DNA of 64,000 nt, from NCBI RefSeq assembly GCF_021272205.1, contig NZ_JAJSDX010000001.1, forward strand, positions 186,001 to 250,000, read 5' to 3'. The position numbers and the translations under genes were made by a program. Positions 12,801 to 24,119 of the stretch are shown piece after piece; the first letter of the stretch is position 1; each line of letters begins with the position of its first letter. Under the pieces are notes generated by a model that had not been told where the DNA came from, ran no database searches, and was given only the letters and a program-made list of their open reading frames with translations. Origin of the DNA: Pantoea sp. Mb-10. Its GTDB lineage: Bacteria; Pseudomonadota; Gammaproteobacteria; Enterobacterales; Enterobacteriaceae.

Positions 12801-13337
12801 GGTATAAAGCGTGATGCCAGCGGCCCAGACGCACAGTAGCGTCAAGGTGCCGCCCGGGGAACTAAACCAAGGCGTCATGGCATTACTCACCAAACTGCCA
12901 ATCACGCCCCCCGAGGCGAAATACCAAATATCGTCAACGTTAAGCGCTGCGAGACCACAGGTAGTTACCACCAGCGCCAATACGCCAATCAAGCGTAAGC
13001 CTACGGCAAAGTAGTCGATGTAATCCTGGCGATCGCGCTGGCGGAAGGTCGTCCAGCACAGCCCAACAATCACGGGTGGAATGGCATAGGCCATCACGCC
13101 AAAAATGAATAACAGGGTATCAGCCAGCCACGCGCCGACGCTGCCACCCAAATTATGGATAGGCTCATGCCAGGCGGTTTGCGACCAGCTTGGATCGGAA
13201 GGATTGAAGCTCACCAGCGACACCATCAGGTAGATGGCAAACAACGCGACAAGAATGAGCAAGGCTTCAAGCAGACGACGTCCACTGCTCATTGGTTGTA
13301 ACGAAACATCTTTATCTTCTGTGTATTCCTGGCTCAA
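9825..13337 (-). CDS. ftsK: DNA translocase FtsK
   Basis: This 1170-aa septal DNA pump coordinates chromosome dimer resolution with division. Residues 1-200 hold four membrane helices and start almost exactly as in E. coli ([14 protein letters not shown]). Residues about 210-690 are a low-complexity linker rich in P, Q, A and E. The RecA-like motor follows with Walker A GTTGSGKS and Walker [15 protein letters not shown]. The C-terminal winged-helix gamma domain ([20 protein letters not shown]), which reads KOPS sequences and activates XerD, is intact. The whole is about 160 aa shorter than E. coli FtsK (1329 aa), all in the linker. A LexA box lies upstream. Confidence 0.97.
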   Translation of the reverse strand: MSQEYTEDKDVSLQPMSSGRRLLEALLILVALFAIYLMVSLVSFNPSDPSWSQTAWHEPIHNLGGSVGAWLADTLLFIFGVMAYAIPPVIVGLCWTTFRQRDRQDYIDYFAVGLRLIGVLALVVTTCGLAALNVDDIWYFASGGVIGSLVSNAMTPWFSSPGGTLTLLCVWAAGITLYTGWSWLTIAEKIGSVVMGVLTFASNRSRHDEPWHEDEYDEHDAHLDEEHADAPTLRAAYADEDDVLLAKPRRVDEPAAAQPEHDPLLAKASAATAAAIAASSAAARQTEMPDSASLNAVHANPASGAQSVPAQHSTPNTPAAPLNHAVTPAPTHAVSPPPPPLQTEPAAASAPPLYRFEVPETPVSSAFTPATDDDGPQMGNWQSATQPSPAIEATQAAAAFGAGIGAAKAGAPMTPTFDAVPERDYNPQVKQGIGPELPRPNKVKLPTRRELASYGIKLPSQRLAEEKMRSDSEQLQPESHHTSLPSQPDRDDEAALQEAELRQAFAAQQQARYGDDPQHQPDEDEAEALHQAQLAQQFAATQQQRYEQPTPAETPAFTLDTSAAFDFSPMKDLVDDTPNEPIFTIAATPETDIEPMWQQPAEPQQPTMTQQPAVQQPVTAPPAEPLPSLAPESSPWSSPEPESYTAPREAATPPPAAQDSLFHPFLVRHEQPLEKPTTPLPTLELLTAPPAEEEPVDMFALEQTARLVEARLADYRVKAEVVGISPGPVITRFELDLAPGVKAARISNLSRDLARSLSAVAVRVVEVIPGKPYVGLELPNKRRQTVYLREVLDCPRFRENPSPLSVVLGKDIAGQPVVADLAKMPHLLVAGTTGSGKSVGVNTMIISMLYKATPEEVRFIMIDPKMLELSVYEGIPHLLTEVVTDMKDAANALRWSVVEMERRYKLMSALGVRNLAGYNEKIEQAAAMGRPIPDPFWKPGDSMDTTPPVLEKLPYIVVLVDEFADLMMAVGKKVEELIARLAQKARAAGIHLVLATQRPSVDVITGLIKANIPTRIAFTVSSKIDSRTILDQGGAESLLGMGDMLYMPPNSSMPVRVHGAFVRDQEVHAVVQDWKARGRPQYIDSITAGEESEGASGGLDGDEELDPLFDQAVAFVVEKRRASISGVQRQFRIGYNRAARIIEQMEAQGIVSEPGHNGNREVLSPPPHEM

Positions 13338-13373
13338 GAGTACTCTCCAGGTGCCTGTAAATTAAGAAGGCAA

Positions 13374-13397
13374 CAGCGTCGGGCAAGCCCGACGCTG
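13374..13397 (-). terminator. lrp terminator
   Basis: A perfect 10-bp stem (CAGCGTCGGG/CCCGACGCTG) with a CAAG loop lies about 60 bp after lrp. On the minus strand TTGCCTTCTT follows it. It sits between lrp and ftsK. Confidence 0.7.
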
Positions 13398-13400
13398 GTC

Positions 13401-13416
13401 CTGTATGAATTCACAG
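13401..13416 (-). promoter_or_regulatory. LexA (SOS) box before ftsK
   Basis: CTGT-ATGAATTC-ACAG exactly fits the LexA core CTGT-N8-ACAG and is centred about 70 bp upstream of the ftsK start. E. coli ftsK is the SOS gene dinH with a LexA box in this same lrp-ftsK gap, so position and sequence agree. Confidence 0.82.
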
Positions 13417-13456
13417 GAGTGTACCGAAATCTGGCAAGCTTTGCACCTGCCCTGCA

Positions 13457-13951
13457 TCAACGGGTTTTGATCACCAGACGATTACTCTGTTTGACCTCTT
13501 CCATCACCACATAAGTCCGGGTGTCATTTACACCGGGTAGGCGCAGCAAGGTCTCGCCCAGCAGTTTGCGGTAGGCGGACATATCAGGAACGCGGGTTTT
13601 CAGCAGGTAGTCAAAATCACCGGAAACGAGGTGACACTCTTGAGTTTCCTCAAGTTTTTGCACAGCGGCGTTAAATTGCTCAAACACATCAGGCGCGCCA
13701 CGATTCAGAGTAATCTCAACAAAGACCAGCAGTGAGGCATCCAGGTAATGCGGGTTAAGCTGCGCGGTGTAACCAAGAATAAAACCCTGTCGTTCCAGAC
13801 GGCGTACGCGTTCGAGACACGGCGTAGGTGATAAGCCAACGCGCTTAGAGAGCTCTACGTTTGAAATACGTCCATCTTTTTGCAATTCATTCAGAATATT
13901 TCTATCGATCCTGTCCAGATCTTTTCCGGGGCGCTTCTTATTGTCTACCAT
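13457..13951 (-). CDS. lrp: Leucine-responsive regulatory protein Lrp
   Basis: This 164-aa global regulator is almost identical to E. coli Lrp. The helix-turn-helix lies at about residues 29-52 (ISNVELSKRVGLSPTPCLERV) and the RAM/effector domain fills the C-terminal half (VSGDFDYLLKTRV, VVMEEVKQSNRLVIKTR). It binds DNA as octamers and hexadecamers and adjusts amino-acid metabolism and transport genes in response to leucine. It is divergent from trxB across a long regulatory gap. Confidence 0.99.
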   Translation of the reverse strand: MVDNKKRPGKDLDRIDRNILNELQKDGRISNVELSKRVGLSPTPCLERVRRLERQGFILGYTAQLNPHYLDASLLVFVEITLNRGAPDVFEQFNAAVQKLEETQECHLVSGDFDYLLKTRVPDMSAYRKLLGETLLRLPGVNDTRTYVVMEEVKQSNRLVIKTR

Positions 13952-15436
<1,485 letters not shown>

Positions 15437-15466
15437 GTTGTTAATAAGCTGATCATATCTACTGAA

Positions 15467-15493
15467 GGGCGACCCATTTTGGTCGCCTTTTTT
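15467..15493 (+). terminator. Rho-independent terminator after trxB
   Basis: A 7-bp stem (GGCGACC/GGTCGCC) with a 6-nt loop and a T-run at 15488-15493 lies 31 bp after the trxB stop. Confidence 0.88.
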
Positions 15494-15581
15494 ATTGCCG
15501 CCGTGCTAAAGTTTGAGCGCCTGTTATACCCGGACTCTTTGTCTGGATTTCGCCTCTTTCACAGTGATAATACGGCTCAGC

Positions 15582-17354
15582 ATGAACACATCCCGGCAAC
15601 ACGATCTTCTTCGCTGGCTGCGTCAACAGCGCCACTATGGCGCGCGCAGTTTGCGCCTTGCCTCCCTGTATGGCTGCCTTGGCGCACTGGTCATCATTGC
15701 CCAAGCGGCGCTGCTGGCTTCGCTGCTGCAAAATCTCATTGTCCTGCACACGCCACGGGCAGCACTCGTCGCCGACTTTCTCCTGCTTTTGCTGTGCTTT
15801 ATTCTGCGTGCAGGCTTGAATTATGCCCGTGAAATCGCCGGATACCATGCAGGTGAAGCCATTCGCCGCGGACTGCGACAGCAGGTGTTAGACCGCCTTG
15901 AGGCCGCAGGCCCCGCATGGATTCAGGGTAAACCCGCCGGTAGCTGGTCCACGCTGCTGCTGGAGCACATCGAAGAGATGCAGCTCTATTACGCGCGCTA
16001 TGTGCCACAAATGTCGCTGGCGGTGTGTATTCCTGCCGCTATTTTACTGGCGGTGTTTGCTGTTAATTGGGCAGCAGGCCTGATTCTGCTGGTCTCCGCC
16101 CCGCTTATCCCTTTGTTTATGGCCCTTGTGGGTAGGGGCGCGGCCGACGCCAACCGGCGCCATTTCTATGCGCTGGCGCGGCTCAGCGGCGATTTTTACG
16201 ATCGTCTGCGCGGACGAGAAACGCTGCGGCTGTTTCATCGTGCGGCTGCCGAGCGGCAGGCGATTGCGCAGAGCACGGCGGATTTTCGTCAGCGCACCAT
16301 GGACGTATTACGCCTGGCCTTTCTTTCCTCCGCCGTGCTGGAATTTTTCGCCTCGCTGGCCATCGCAGTGGTCGCGGTTTACTTTGGGTTCTCCTATTTG
16401 GGCGAGCTCAACGTTGGCCATTACGGCACTGGCGTAACGCTGTTTGCGGGCTTTCTCGCCTTGATTTTGGCCCCCGAATTCTTTCAGCCATTACGCGATC
16501 TTGGCACGTTCTATCATGCCAAAGCGCAGGCTGTGGGCGGCGCTGACGCGCTGGAAGCCTTCTTGTCCGAGGCGCCAGCACCTGCTGCTACGCAAAGCCC
16601 TTCACTTCCCTTTCCCACAGCACCTTACACGCTTGAAGCGCGCAATTTAATTATCCTCACTGCGCGCGGCGAGCCGCTTTCCCAACCCATGCAGTTTATC
16701 CTTACGCCGGGCAAGCGTGTCGCATTAATTGGGCAAAGCGGTGCTGGGAAAACGGCATTGATCAATGTGCTGCTCGGCTTTCTTCCCTATGCGGGATCGC
16801 TGCGCGTTAACGGGCAGGAACTGCGCGATCTGCCGCGCGCGCAGTGGCAGCAGCAGCTGGCATGGGTGGGTCAGCACCCTTGCCTTCCCGCCAATAGCGT
16901 AAAAGACAATCTGTTTATTGGGCAAGATGAGCAACCCGATGTGCTTGCTGACGTGCTTGAACGCGCTGGCGTGCAAGAGTTTATTCCGCGTCTTCCGCAA
17001 GGTTTGGACACGCAATTAGGCGATGGTGGAACAGGACTTTCTATTGGACAAGCTCAGCGCGTCGCCGTGGCGCGGGCACTGCTCAAACCGGCGCATTTGC
17101 TGCTGCTGGATGAACCCGCTTCCGGTCTTGATAGCCTCAGTGAAAAGCGGGTCATGGACGCGTTGCGCGACGCCGCAAGGCGCCAGACCACACTCATGAT
17201 TACGCACCAGCTCATTGACCTGGAGAGCTGGGATGAAGTCTGGGTCATGCAATCGGGTCAACTGGTGCAACAGGGCCCCTGGCAGACATTGATTGAACAA
17301 GAAGGTGCTGCGCGTGACCTTGTTCAGCGGAGTGCTGAGGAGTCCAGAGGATGA
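15582..17354 (+). CDS. cydD: CydD subunit of the glutathione/cysteine ABC exporter
   Basis: This 590-aa fused permease-ATPase (E. coli 588 aa) pairs with CydC to export cysteine and glutathione to the periplasm, which is needed for cytochrome bd assembly. Six helices fill about residues 20-310 (AGPAWIQGKPAGSW loop conserved). The nucleotide-binding domain has Walker A GQSGAGKT and Walker B HLLLLDEPASGLD with signature LSIGQ. The open frame begins 69 bp upstream, but ATG 15582 matches the E. coli N-terminus (MN.SRQ). Its TGA overlaps the cydC ATG in ATGA. Confidence 0.95.
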   Translation: MNTSRQHDLLRWLRQQRHYGARSLRLASLYGCLGALVIIAQAALLASLLQNLIVLHTPRAALVADFLLLLLCFILRAGLNYAREIAGYHAGEAIRRGLRQQVLDRLEAAGPAWIQGKPAGSWSTLLLEHIEEMQLYYARYVPQMSLAVCIPAAILLAVFAVNWAAGLILLVSAPLIPLFMALVGRGAADANRRHFYALARLSGDFYDRLRGRETLRLFHRAAAERQAIAQSTADFRQRTMDVLRLAFLSSAVLEFFASLAIAVVAVYFGFSYLGELNVGHYGTGVTLFAGFLALILAPEFFQPLRDLGTFYHAKAQAVGGADALEAFLSEAPAPAATQSPSLPFPTAPYTLEARNLIILTARGEPLSQPMQFILTPGKRVALIGQSGAGKTALINVLLGFLPYAGSLRVNGQELRDLPRAQWQQQLAWVGQHPCLPANSVKDNLFIGQDEQPDVLADVLERAGVQEFIPRLPQGLDTQLGDGGTGLSIGQAQRVAVARALLKPAHLLLLDEPASGLDSLSEKRVMDALRDAARRQTTLMITHQLIDLESWDEVWVMQSGQLVQQGPWQTLIEQEGAARDLVQRSAEESRG

Positions 17355-19081
17355 TCACGCTATTCTCTTTTCTGCGTTTATTCCGCCGTCACCCCTGGCG
17401 GCTGGCACTGGGGATTATTCTGGCCATCGCGACGTTGCTTGCCAGCGTAGGCTTACTTGCCCTTTCCGGCTGGTTCCTCGCCGCCTCATCACTGGCCGGT
17501 GCAGCAGGACTTTACAGCTTTAACTATATGTTGCCTGCTGCGGGCGTGCGTGGGGCAGCGATTGTGCGCACCGCTGCACGATATTTTGAGCGCCTTGTGA
17601 GTCACGACGCCACCTTTCGTGTATTACAACATCTCCGCGTATACACCTTTGCCAAAGTGACGGCCTTAGCGCCAGAGCAGCTGGCCCGTTTTCGCCAGGG
17701 GGATCTGCTTAACCGTTTTGTCACCGACGTCGATACGCTCGATCACCTTTATTTACGGGTCCTGTCGCCGCTGATTGGCGCGGCGGTCGTGATCGTTGTC
17801 GTCACCCTTGGGCTTGCGTTCATTGATGCCTCTCTGGCTTTATTGCTCGGGGGCATCATGCTCGCCACGCTGCTGTCCATGCCCGCTGTTTTCGGGTATT
17901 TCGGGGCTTCTACAGGCGAGCGTATCGCCCATCATCAGGCCCGCTGGCGACTCCAGCTTACGCGCTGGATCACCGGTTTAGCAGAGTTACAGCTCTTTGG
18001 TGCAGCCGCTGCGTGGCGCCATGCGCTGAATGAAGAGGAAAACGCCTGGCAGCACGCGCAACGTAAACAGTTTCGGTTACAGGCGATGGCTAACAGTCTG
18101 CTGCTGGTGATTACCGGTTCCACCGTTACGCTGCTCTTGTGGTTATCCGCAGGCAGCGTAGGCGCCAGCAGTATGCCCGGCGCACTCATCGCCCTGTTCG
18201 TGTTTTGCGCCCTGGCCGCGTTTGAAGCGCTGGCACCGGTTGCCGGGGCGTTTTTACCGCTGACGCAGGTGGCGCGCGCCGCAGAACGCGTAAATGCGCT
18301 GATTTCTCAAACGCCCGCAATCATGTTTCCTACGACGATGCCTGATTCAGCACCGGGCCTGAGCGTGACGCTGGATAACGTTGTTTTCCACTACCCGCAG
18401 CGTCCAGAGGCGGTACTGGCTGATTTTTCATTGCAGCTGCAAGCGGGAGAGCATGTGGCGCTGCTTGGCCCCACGGGCTGTGGTAAGTCAACGGTGTTGA
18501 GCCTGCTCACGCGCGGCCATGAAGCACAGCAGGGAACCCTTGCCCTGAATGGCATAGCGATAAATCGCTGGGACGAGGCGAGCTTGCGTCAGCGCATCAG
18601 CGTGGTTCCCCAGCGGGTGCACCTGTTTAATCAATCGCTGCGCGATAATCTTCTGCTTGCGCGTCCTGACGCCAGCGATGCAGAGTGCCTTGCCGCGTTG
18701 CACCAGGTTGAGCTCGGTCACTTAGCTGACGCGCAGGACGGATTGGATGCATGGATGGGAGAAGGCGGTCGCCCGCTTTCTGGCGGTGAATTGCGGCGTT
18801 TGGGCATTGCACGGGCAATTTTGCACGACGGTGACTTATGGCTGCTGGATGAACCAACCGAAGGGCTGGATGCCACCACGGAGCAACACATTTTAACACT
18901 ATTAAATCGCGTCAGCGGCGGTAAAACCGCCATCATGGTCACGCATCGGCTTAGCGGCCTGAGCGCGATGGATCGCATTTGTGTCATGGACAGGGGCCAA
19001 ATTGTTGAGTCAGGAACGCATCACGAATTAATCTCAAAAGCAGGACGCTACTGGCGTTTCTGCCAGCGCTTTAGGCTATAG
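17351..19081 (+). CDS. cydC: CydC subunit of the glutathione/cysteine ABC exporter
   Basis: This 576-aa half-transporter starts within the cydD stop codon (ATGA), indicating translational coupling. The N-terminal membrane domain begins [16 protein letters not shown] as in E. coli CydC. The ATPase domain has Walker [15 protein letters not shown], signature [14 protein letters not shown] and Walker [13 protein letters not shown]. It forms the CydDC heterodimer, which affects bd-type oxidase heme incorporation. Confidence 0.96.
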   Translation: MITLFSFLRLFRRHPWRLALGIILAIATLLASVGLLALSGWFLAASSLAGAAGLYSFNYMLPAAGVRGAAIVRTAARYFERLVSHDATFRVLQHLRVYTFAKVTALAPEQLARFRQGDLLNRFVTDVDTLDHLYLRVLSPLIGAAVVIVVVTLGLAFIDASLALLLGGIMLATLLSMPAVFGYFGASTGERIAHHQARWRLQLTRWITGLAELQLFGAAAAWRHALNEEENAWQHAQRKQFRLQAMANSLLLVITGSTVTLLLWLSAGSVGASSMPGALIALFVFCALAAFEALAPVAGAFLPLTQVARAAERVNALISQTPAIMFPTTMPDSAPGLSVTLDNVVFHYPQRPEAVLADFSLQLQAGEHVALLGPTGCGKSTVLSLLTRGHEAQQGTLALNGIAINRWDEASLRQRISVVPQRVHLFNQSLRDNLLLARPDASDAECLAALHQVELGHLADAQDGLDAWMGEGGRPLSGGELRRLGIARAILHDGDLWLLDEPTEGLDATTEQHILTLLNRVSGGKTAIMVTHRLSGLSAMDRICVMDRGQIVESGTHHELISKAGRYWRFCQRFRL

Positions 19082-19112
19082 TCTTAGCGAACAGCCAAGA
19101 GTAGAAAATGCA

Positions 19113-19805
19113 ATGAGACTGGTACAGCTTTCACGCGATTCGCTAAATTTTCCGCCGCCCGAAATGGCGCTGCGCGAGCCCAACGGATTGCTGGCAATGG
19201 GCGGTGATCTCTCTCCGGCTCGCCTTATGAACGCCTACCAGCGCGGCATTTTTCCGTGGTTTTCGCCCGGCGACCCTATTCTGTGGTGGTCACCGGATCC
19301 GCGCGCTGTTTTGCTGCCTGAGACGTTTCATCTTAGCCGCAGCATGGCCCGATTCCACCGCCGTTCGCCCTACCGCGTCACGATGAACCACGCCTTTTCT
19401 CACGTGGTGGACGGGTGCGCTGAGGGCAGGCAGGAAGGCACCTGGATCACCTTCGAAGTCAAACGCGCCTGGCTGCGTTTGTATGAATTGGGCCATGCAC
19501 ACTCCATCGAAGTGTGGCGAGACAACTGCCTGGTGGGTGGCATGTACGGACTCGCGTTGGGGCAAATTTTTTGCGGCGAATCCATGTTTAGTCGTCAAGA
19601 GAATGCGTCTAAAACGGCGCTGTGGGTATTCACGCAGCATTTCATCGCGCATCAGGGAAAGCTAATTGATTGCCAAGTCTTAAATCCCCACACGGCGTCG
19701 CTGGGTGCCCAGGAAATTCCGCGCGAAGCCTATCTGCACCATGTGGAAACGCTGGCTGGTCAGCAAGCTCTTGCCGGGTGCTGGCAAACACAAACCCTTT
19801 TTTAA
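19113..19805 (+). CDS. aat: Leucyl/phenylalanyl-tRNA-protein transferase
   Basis: This 230-aa enzyme (E. coli 234 aa) transfers Leu or Phe from tRNA to proteins with N-terminal Arg or Lys, creating N-degrons that ClpS recognises. Family signatures are present: [36 protein letters not shown], and [19 protein letters not shown]. It follows cydC by 31 bp. clpS, which acts next in the same pathway, is 3 kb away. Confidence 0.97.
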   Translation: MRLVQLSRDSLNFPPPEMALREPNGLLAMGGDLSPARLMNAYQRGIFPWFSPGDPILWWSPDPRAVLLPETFHLSRSMARFHRRSPYRVTMNHAFSHVVDGCAEGRQEGTWITFEVKRAWLRLYELGHAHSIEVWRDNCLVGGMYGLALGQIFCGESMFSRQENASKTALWVFTQHFIAHQGKLIDCQVLNPHTASLGAQEIPREAYLHHVETLAGQQALAGCWQTQTLF

Positions 19806-20362
<557 letters not shown>

Positions 20363-20404
20363 CTAGCGTTAACTCGCGCCCGCGCTTATAGCAAACCGGG
20401 CAAA

Positions 20405-20435
20405 AAAAAGGCCGGATAATCTATCCGGCCTTTTT
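20405..20435. terminator. Bidirectional terminator between infA and clpA
   Basis: A perfect 9-bp stem (GGCCGGATA/TATCCGGCC) with a 3-nt loop is flanked by A5 and T5, so it can end transcription from both convergent genes. Confidence 0.93.
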
Positions 20436-20453
20436 CATATCCATCCACGGTGA

Positions 20454-22733
20454 TCAGTGGACAGTGCCTTCCGTTTTACGTTTTTCCGCGCTCAGGAAGT
20501 GGTAAGTAAGCTGGTTCTTCTCTTTATCCAGCGCCACGGAGACAGAGCCACCGTCAACCAGTGAACCAAACAGCAGTTCGTTAGCCAGCGGCTTTTTCAG
20601 GTTCTCCTGGACTGCACGTGCCATCGGACGCGCGCCCATCGCTTTGTCGTAGCCTTTGTCAGCCAGCCAGTCGCGCGCTTCATCGCTGACTTCCAGCGAC
20701 ACGCCTTTCGCATCCAGCTGCGCTTGTAACTCGACGATGAACTTGTCTACCACCTGATGAATCACTTCCGTAGACAGATGACGGAACCAGATAATGTTGT
20801 CGAGACGGTTACGGAACTCTGGAGTAAAGATCTTCTTGATCTCTTCCATAGCGTCCGTGCTGTTGTCCTGTTGAATCAGGCCAATGGATTTACGCTCGGT
20901 TTCACGTACGCCCGCGTTGGTGGTCATAACCAGCACCACATTGCGGAAGTCCGCTTTACGCCCGTTATTGTCGGTAAGCATCCCATTATCCATGACCTGC
21001 AGCAGCAGATTGAACACGTCTGGATGCGCTTTTTCAATTTCATCCAGCAGCACGACCGCATGCGGATGCTTGATCACGGCATCGGTGAGCAGACCGCCTT
21101 GGTCAAAACCAACGTATCCCGGAGGCGCACCGATCAAGCGACTGACAGTATGCCGCTCCATGTACTCCGACATATCAAAGCGCAGCAGCTCAATGCCTAA
21201 CGCTTTCGCCAGCTGCACGGTTACTTCCGTTTTACCCACGCCCGTTGGGCCGGCAAACAGGAATGATCCCACCGGTTTGCGATCCTGGCCGAGGCCAGCA
21301 CGACTCATTTTAATCGCTTCCGTCAGCGCTTCAATGGCGTTATCCTGGCCAAACACCAGCATTTTCAGACGATCGCCCAGGTTCTTCAGCGTATCGCGAT
21401 CGGTAGCCGAAACGCTCTGTTCCGGAATACGTGCGATACGTGCCACGACCGACTCAATATCCGACACGTTGACGGTTTTCTTGCGCTTACTCACCGGCAC
21501 CAGACGCGCCCGCGCCCCCGCCTCATCAATCACGTCAATCGCCTTATCAGGCAGATGGCGATCGTTGATGTACTTCACTGCCAGCTCTACCGCTGCGCGC
21601 ACCGCTTTGGCGGTATAACGCACATCGTGATGCGCCTCGTACTTCGGCTTAAGGCCGTTCAGGATTTGCACCGTCTCTTCAACCGATGGCTCGGTAATAT
21701 CGATTTTCTGGAAGCGACGGGCCAGCGCCCGATCCTTTTCAAAGATGTTGCTGAATTCCTGATAGGTGGTTGACCCCATCACGCGGATTTTCCCGCTGGA
21801 GAGCAGCGGCTTAATCAGATTCGCCGCATCAACCTGCCCACCCGATGCCGCACCGGCACCAATAATGGTATGAATCTCATCAATGAACAGAATACTGTTG
21901 TTATCCTGCTCCAGCTGTTTCAGCAGTGCTTTGAAACGCTTTTCAAAGTCGCCGCGGTATTTGGTACCCGCCAGCAGCGAACCGATATCCAGTGAGTAGA
22001 TGGTGCACTCTTTCATCACTTCCGGCACATCGCCCTGCACAATACGCCACGCCAGACCTTCGGCAATGGCCGTTTTACCGACGCCCGATTCGCCCACCAG
22101 CAGCGGGTTGTTCTTGCGGCGGCGGCACAGCACCTGAATCGCACGTTCCAGCTCTTTATCGCGGCCGATCAGCGGATCGATACCGCCGACGCGAGCAAGC
22201 TGATTAAGATTGGTGGTGAAGTTTTCCATACGTTCCTCCCCGCCTGCTTGCTCTTCGTTAACGGGATTTTCCGCGCCGCTTTGCGGCTGGCCCGGCTCAT
22301 CTTTACGGGTACCGTGGGAAATGAAGTTCACCACATCAAGACGGCTGACTTCGTGTTTACGCAGCAGATAAGCAGCCTGCGACTCCTGCTCGCTGAAGAT
22401 AGCGACCAGCACGTTAGCACCAGACACTTCGCTGCGGCCGGAGGACTGGACGTGGAATACCGCGCGCTGCAGCACACGCTGGAAGCTGAGCGTGGGTTGC
22501 GTGTCGCGCTCCTCTTCACTGGCTGGCAGCACCGGTGTGGTTTGTTCGATGAAGGCTTCGAGTTCCTGACGCAGAGCCACAATATCCACCGTACAGGCTT
22601 CCAATGCCTCTCTGGCCGACGGATTGCTGAGCAGCGCCAGCAACAGGTGTTCGACGGTCATAAACTCGTGACGGTGCTCGCGCGCTCTGGCGAAAGCCAT
22701 GTTTAAACTGAGTTCCAGTTCTTGATTGAGCAT
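20454..22733 (-). CDS. clpA: ATP-dependent Clp protease ATP-binding subunit ClpA
   Basis: This 759-aa AAA+ unfoldase (E. coli 758 aa) feeds substrates to ClpP. It has an N-domain (two Clp repeats, residues 1-145) that docks ClpS, a first AAA module with Walker [14 protein letters not shown], a second with [11 protein letters not shown], and the ClpP-binding IGL loop (RKSIGLIQ). It lies 55 bp downstream of clpS on the minus strand. Confidence 0.98.
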   Translation of the reverse strand: MLNQELELSLNMAFARAREHRHEFMTVEHLLLALLSNPSAREALEACTVDIVALRQELEAFIEQTTPVLPASEEERDTQPTLSFQRVLQRAVFHVQSSGRSEVSGANVLVAIFSEQESQAAYLLRKHEVSRLDVVNFISHGTRKDEPGQPQSGAENPVNEEQAGGEERMENFTTNLNQLARVGGIDPLIGRDKELERAIQVLCRRRKNNPLLVGESGVGKTAIAEGLAWRIVQGDVPEVMKECTIYSLDIGSLLAGTKYRGDFEKRFKALLKQLEQDNNSILFIDEIHTIIGAGAASGGQVDAANLIKPLLSSGKIRVMGSTTYQEFSNIFEKDRALARRFQKIDITEPSVEETVQILNGLKPKYEAHHDVRYTAKAVRAAVELAVKYINDRHLPDKAIDVIDEAGARARLVPVSKRKKTVNVSDIESVVARIARIPEQSVSATDRDTLKNLGDRLKMLVFGQDNAIEALTEAIKMSRAGLGQDRKPVGSFLFAGPTGVGKTEVTVQLAKALGIELLRFDMSEYMERHTVSRLIGAPPGYVGFDQGGLLTDAVIKHPHAVVLLDEIEKAHPDVFNLLLQVMDNGMLTDNNGRKADFRNVVLVMTTNAGVRETERKSIGLIQQDNSTDAMEEIKKIFTPEFRNRLDNIIWFRHLSTEVIHQVVDKFIVELQAQLDAKGVSLEVSDEARDWLADKGYDKAMGARPMARAVQENLKKPLANELLFGSLVDGGSVSVALDKEKNQLTYHFLSAEKRKTEGTVH

Positions 22734-22788
22734 TTGGCACCTCCCCCAATTATCGCTCTGACGCTCTCTCTCCTATATGGAGACAGAC

Positions 22789-23109
22789 TCAGGCTTTTTC
22801 CAGCGTACACAGCAACGGATGTTGATTCTCTCGTGCGTAGTGATTCACCTGCGCGGCTTTGGTTTCCGCCACCTCTGCGGTGAATACACCACATATCGCC
22901 TTTCCATGGTAGTGAACTTTAAGCATCAGCTGCGTTGCGCGTTCAACATCATAAGAAAAGAACTTTTGCAGAACGTCAATAACAAATTCCATAGGTGTAT
23001 AATCGTCATTATTCAGGATGACTTTATACATAGAAGGCGGTTTTAACCCTTCGCGTACTTTGTCTTCGGCTAAATTGTCGAAATTAAGCCAGTCGTTTGT
23101 GTTTGCCAT
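22789..23109 (-). CDS. clpS: ClpS adaptor protein
   Basis: This 106-aa adaptor binds N-end-rule substrates and delivers them to ClpAP. The substrate-pocket region with [16 protein letters not shown] and [12 protein letters not shown] matches E. coli ClpS. ATG 23109 was chosen because it gives the E. coli length; 12 extra in-frame residues are possible. It is divergent from cspD and upstream of clpA. Confidence 0.97.
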   Translation of the reverse strand: MANTNDWLNFDNLAEDKVREGLKPPSMYKVILNNDDYTPMEFVIDVLQKFFSYDVERATQLMLKVHYHGKAICGVFTAEVAETKAAQVNHYARENQHPLLCTLEKA

Positions 23110-23430
23110 AATGTTCCGTCGAAACTCTGCTTTACGGTAGCGCACTCAGTGTGCTCTACCCTCAAGTTTAACACGCCTGTCAAGCGGCTTTTTCCGTGCC
23201 AACCGCTGGCCCTAAAAGCGCATGCGCGACCTGTATCACAAAATTCGCAATAGCGTTAACTGCCTCAAATTTTGATGAATTTCTCCCCTGCACACAGGGC
23301 CGTTCGCTTGACGATAAGAACCGTTTCTCTACATTCTACCTGCACAAGCTGATTGAGTTTTATACAAACTCGCTCACAGCTTCAATGACCTCACCTACTT
23401 TTCAAAATGTCTTGCGAGGGAAGTAAAAGC
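23110..23430. promoter_or_regulatory. clpS-cspD divergent region
   Basis: This 321-bp gap holds a good cspD promoter candidate: TTGACG (23308-23313), a 16-bp spacer and TACATT (23330-23335). The remainder should contain the clpS promoter. No small gene is convincing. Confidence 0.5.
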
Positions 23431-23652
23431 ATGGAGACGGGTACTGTTAAATGGTTCAATAACGCCAAGGGTTTCGGTTTTATCTGTCCGATTGGCGGCG
23501 GCGACGATATCTTCGCACACTACTCCACCATTCAGATGGAGGGTTACAGGACGCTGAAGGCGGGTCAGCAGGTGCAATTTGACGTTCATGAAGGGCCGAA
23601 AGGCAACCATGCCAGCTTGATCGTGCCGGTTGAACTGGCACAGCACGCTTAA
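23431..23652 (+). CDS. cspD: Cold-shock-like protein CspD
   Basis: This 73-aa OB-fold protein has RNP1 KGFGFI and RNP2-like DIFAHYS motifs. E. coli CspD (74 aa) is not cold-induced; it binds single-stranded DNA and inhibits replication in stationary phase. The start METGTVKWFNNAKG fits the family; eight upstream in-frame residues are not conserved. It is divergent from clpS as in E. coli and ends with a strong terminator. Confidence 0.96.
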   Translation: METGTVKWFNNAKGFGFICPIGGGDDIFAHYSTIQMEGYRTLKAGQQVQFDVHEGPKGNHASLIVPVELAQHA

Positions 23653-23690
23653 TCGACCACGCCCTCTACGCATTCTGAACACTCGCGAAA

Positions 23691-23724
23691 AAAAATGCCA
23701 GCCGCAGATGCTGGCATTTTTTTT
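23691..23724 (+). terminator. Rho-independent terminator after cspD
   Basis: A 12-bp stem including AATGCCAGC/GCTGGCATT with a 7-nt loop is preceded by an A-run and followed by eight T. Confidence 0.92.
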
Positions 23725-24119
23725 GCCTGGTGCGGAGCGCATTTCCCGCGCCTGTGCGGCTTACCGCACCGGCTGCCTGAAAACGGAACCCACATATGGG
23801 CATAACGCCTACCCTGCTTGCCGTCTGCACGGGACGGTACTCGCGCTTGGCATAGCGCTGCGGTGAACCGCCATAATATGCCTGAGTGTCCTCATCACGT
23901 TTAACGGCAGGTGCGTTGGCGCATCGGTGGCGTCGAGATCGCACCTGGCCGCTATCGTGCACGGATTTATCATGAGCGTACCGGCCCCGATCCCGATCGC
24001 GCTGTGCTCCGCCTGACAGCGCATTTTTTCACGGCTGCGCTCGCGCACCATCGTCTACGCTTTGACACGGTACTCTTTTGCCATCGGGGGAGATGGCTAA
24101 CATCAGACAGGAGCGAACG
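23725..24119. other. Orphan gap between cspD and poxB
   Basis: About 395 bp without a recognisable gene. In E. coli this interval holds macAB, ybjX, ybjD, aqpZ, ybjE, hcp and hcr. A minus-strand frame across 23666-24020 is open but arginine-rich and resembles no family I know. The poxB promoter and its Shine-Dalgarno AGGAG (24109-24113) lie at the right end. Confidence 0.5.

Noticed and set aside
23666..24020. Minus-strand open frame between cspD and poxB
   Set aside because: It runs into the cspD terminator, has no Shine-Dalgarno at any candidate start and matches no family I know. Kept only as orphan DNA.
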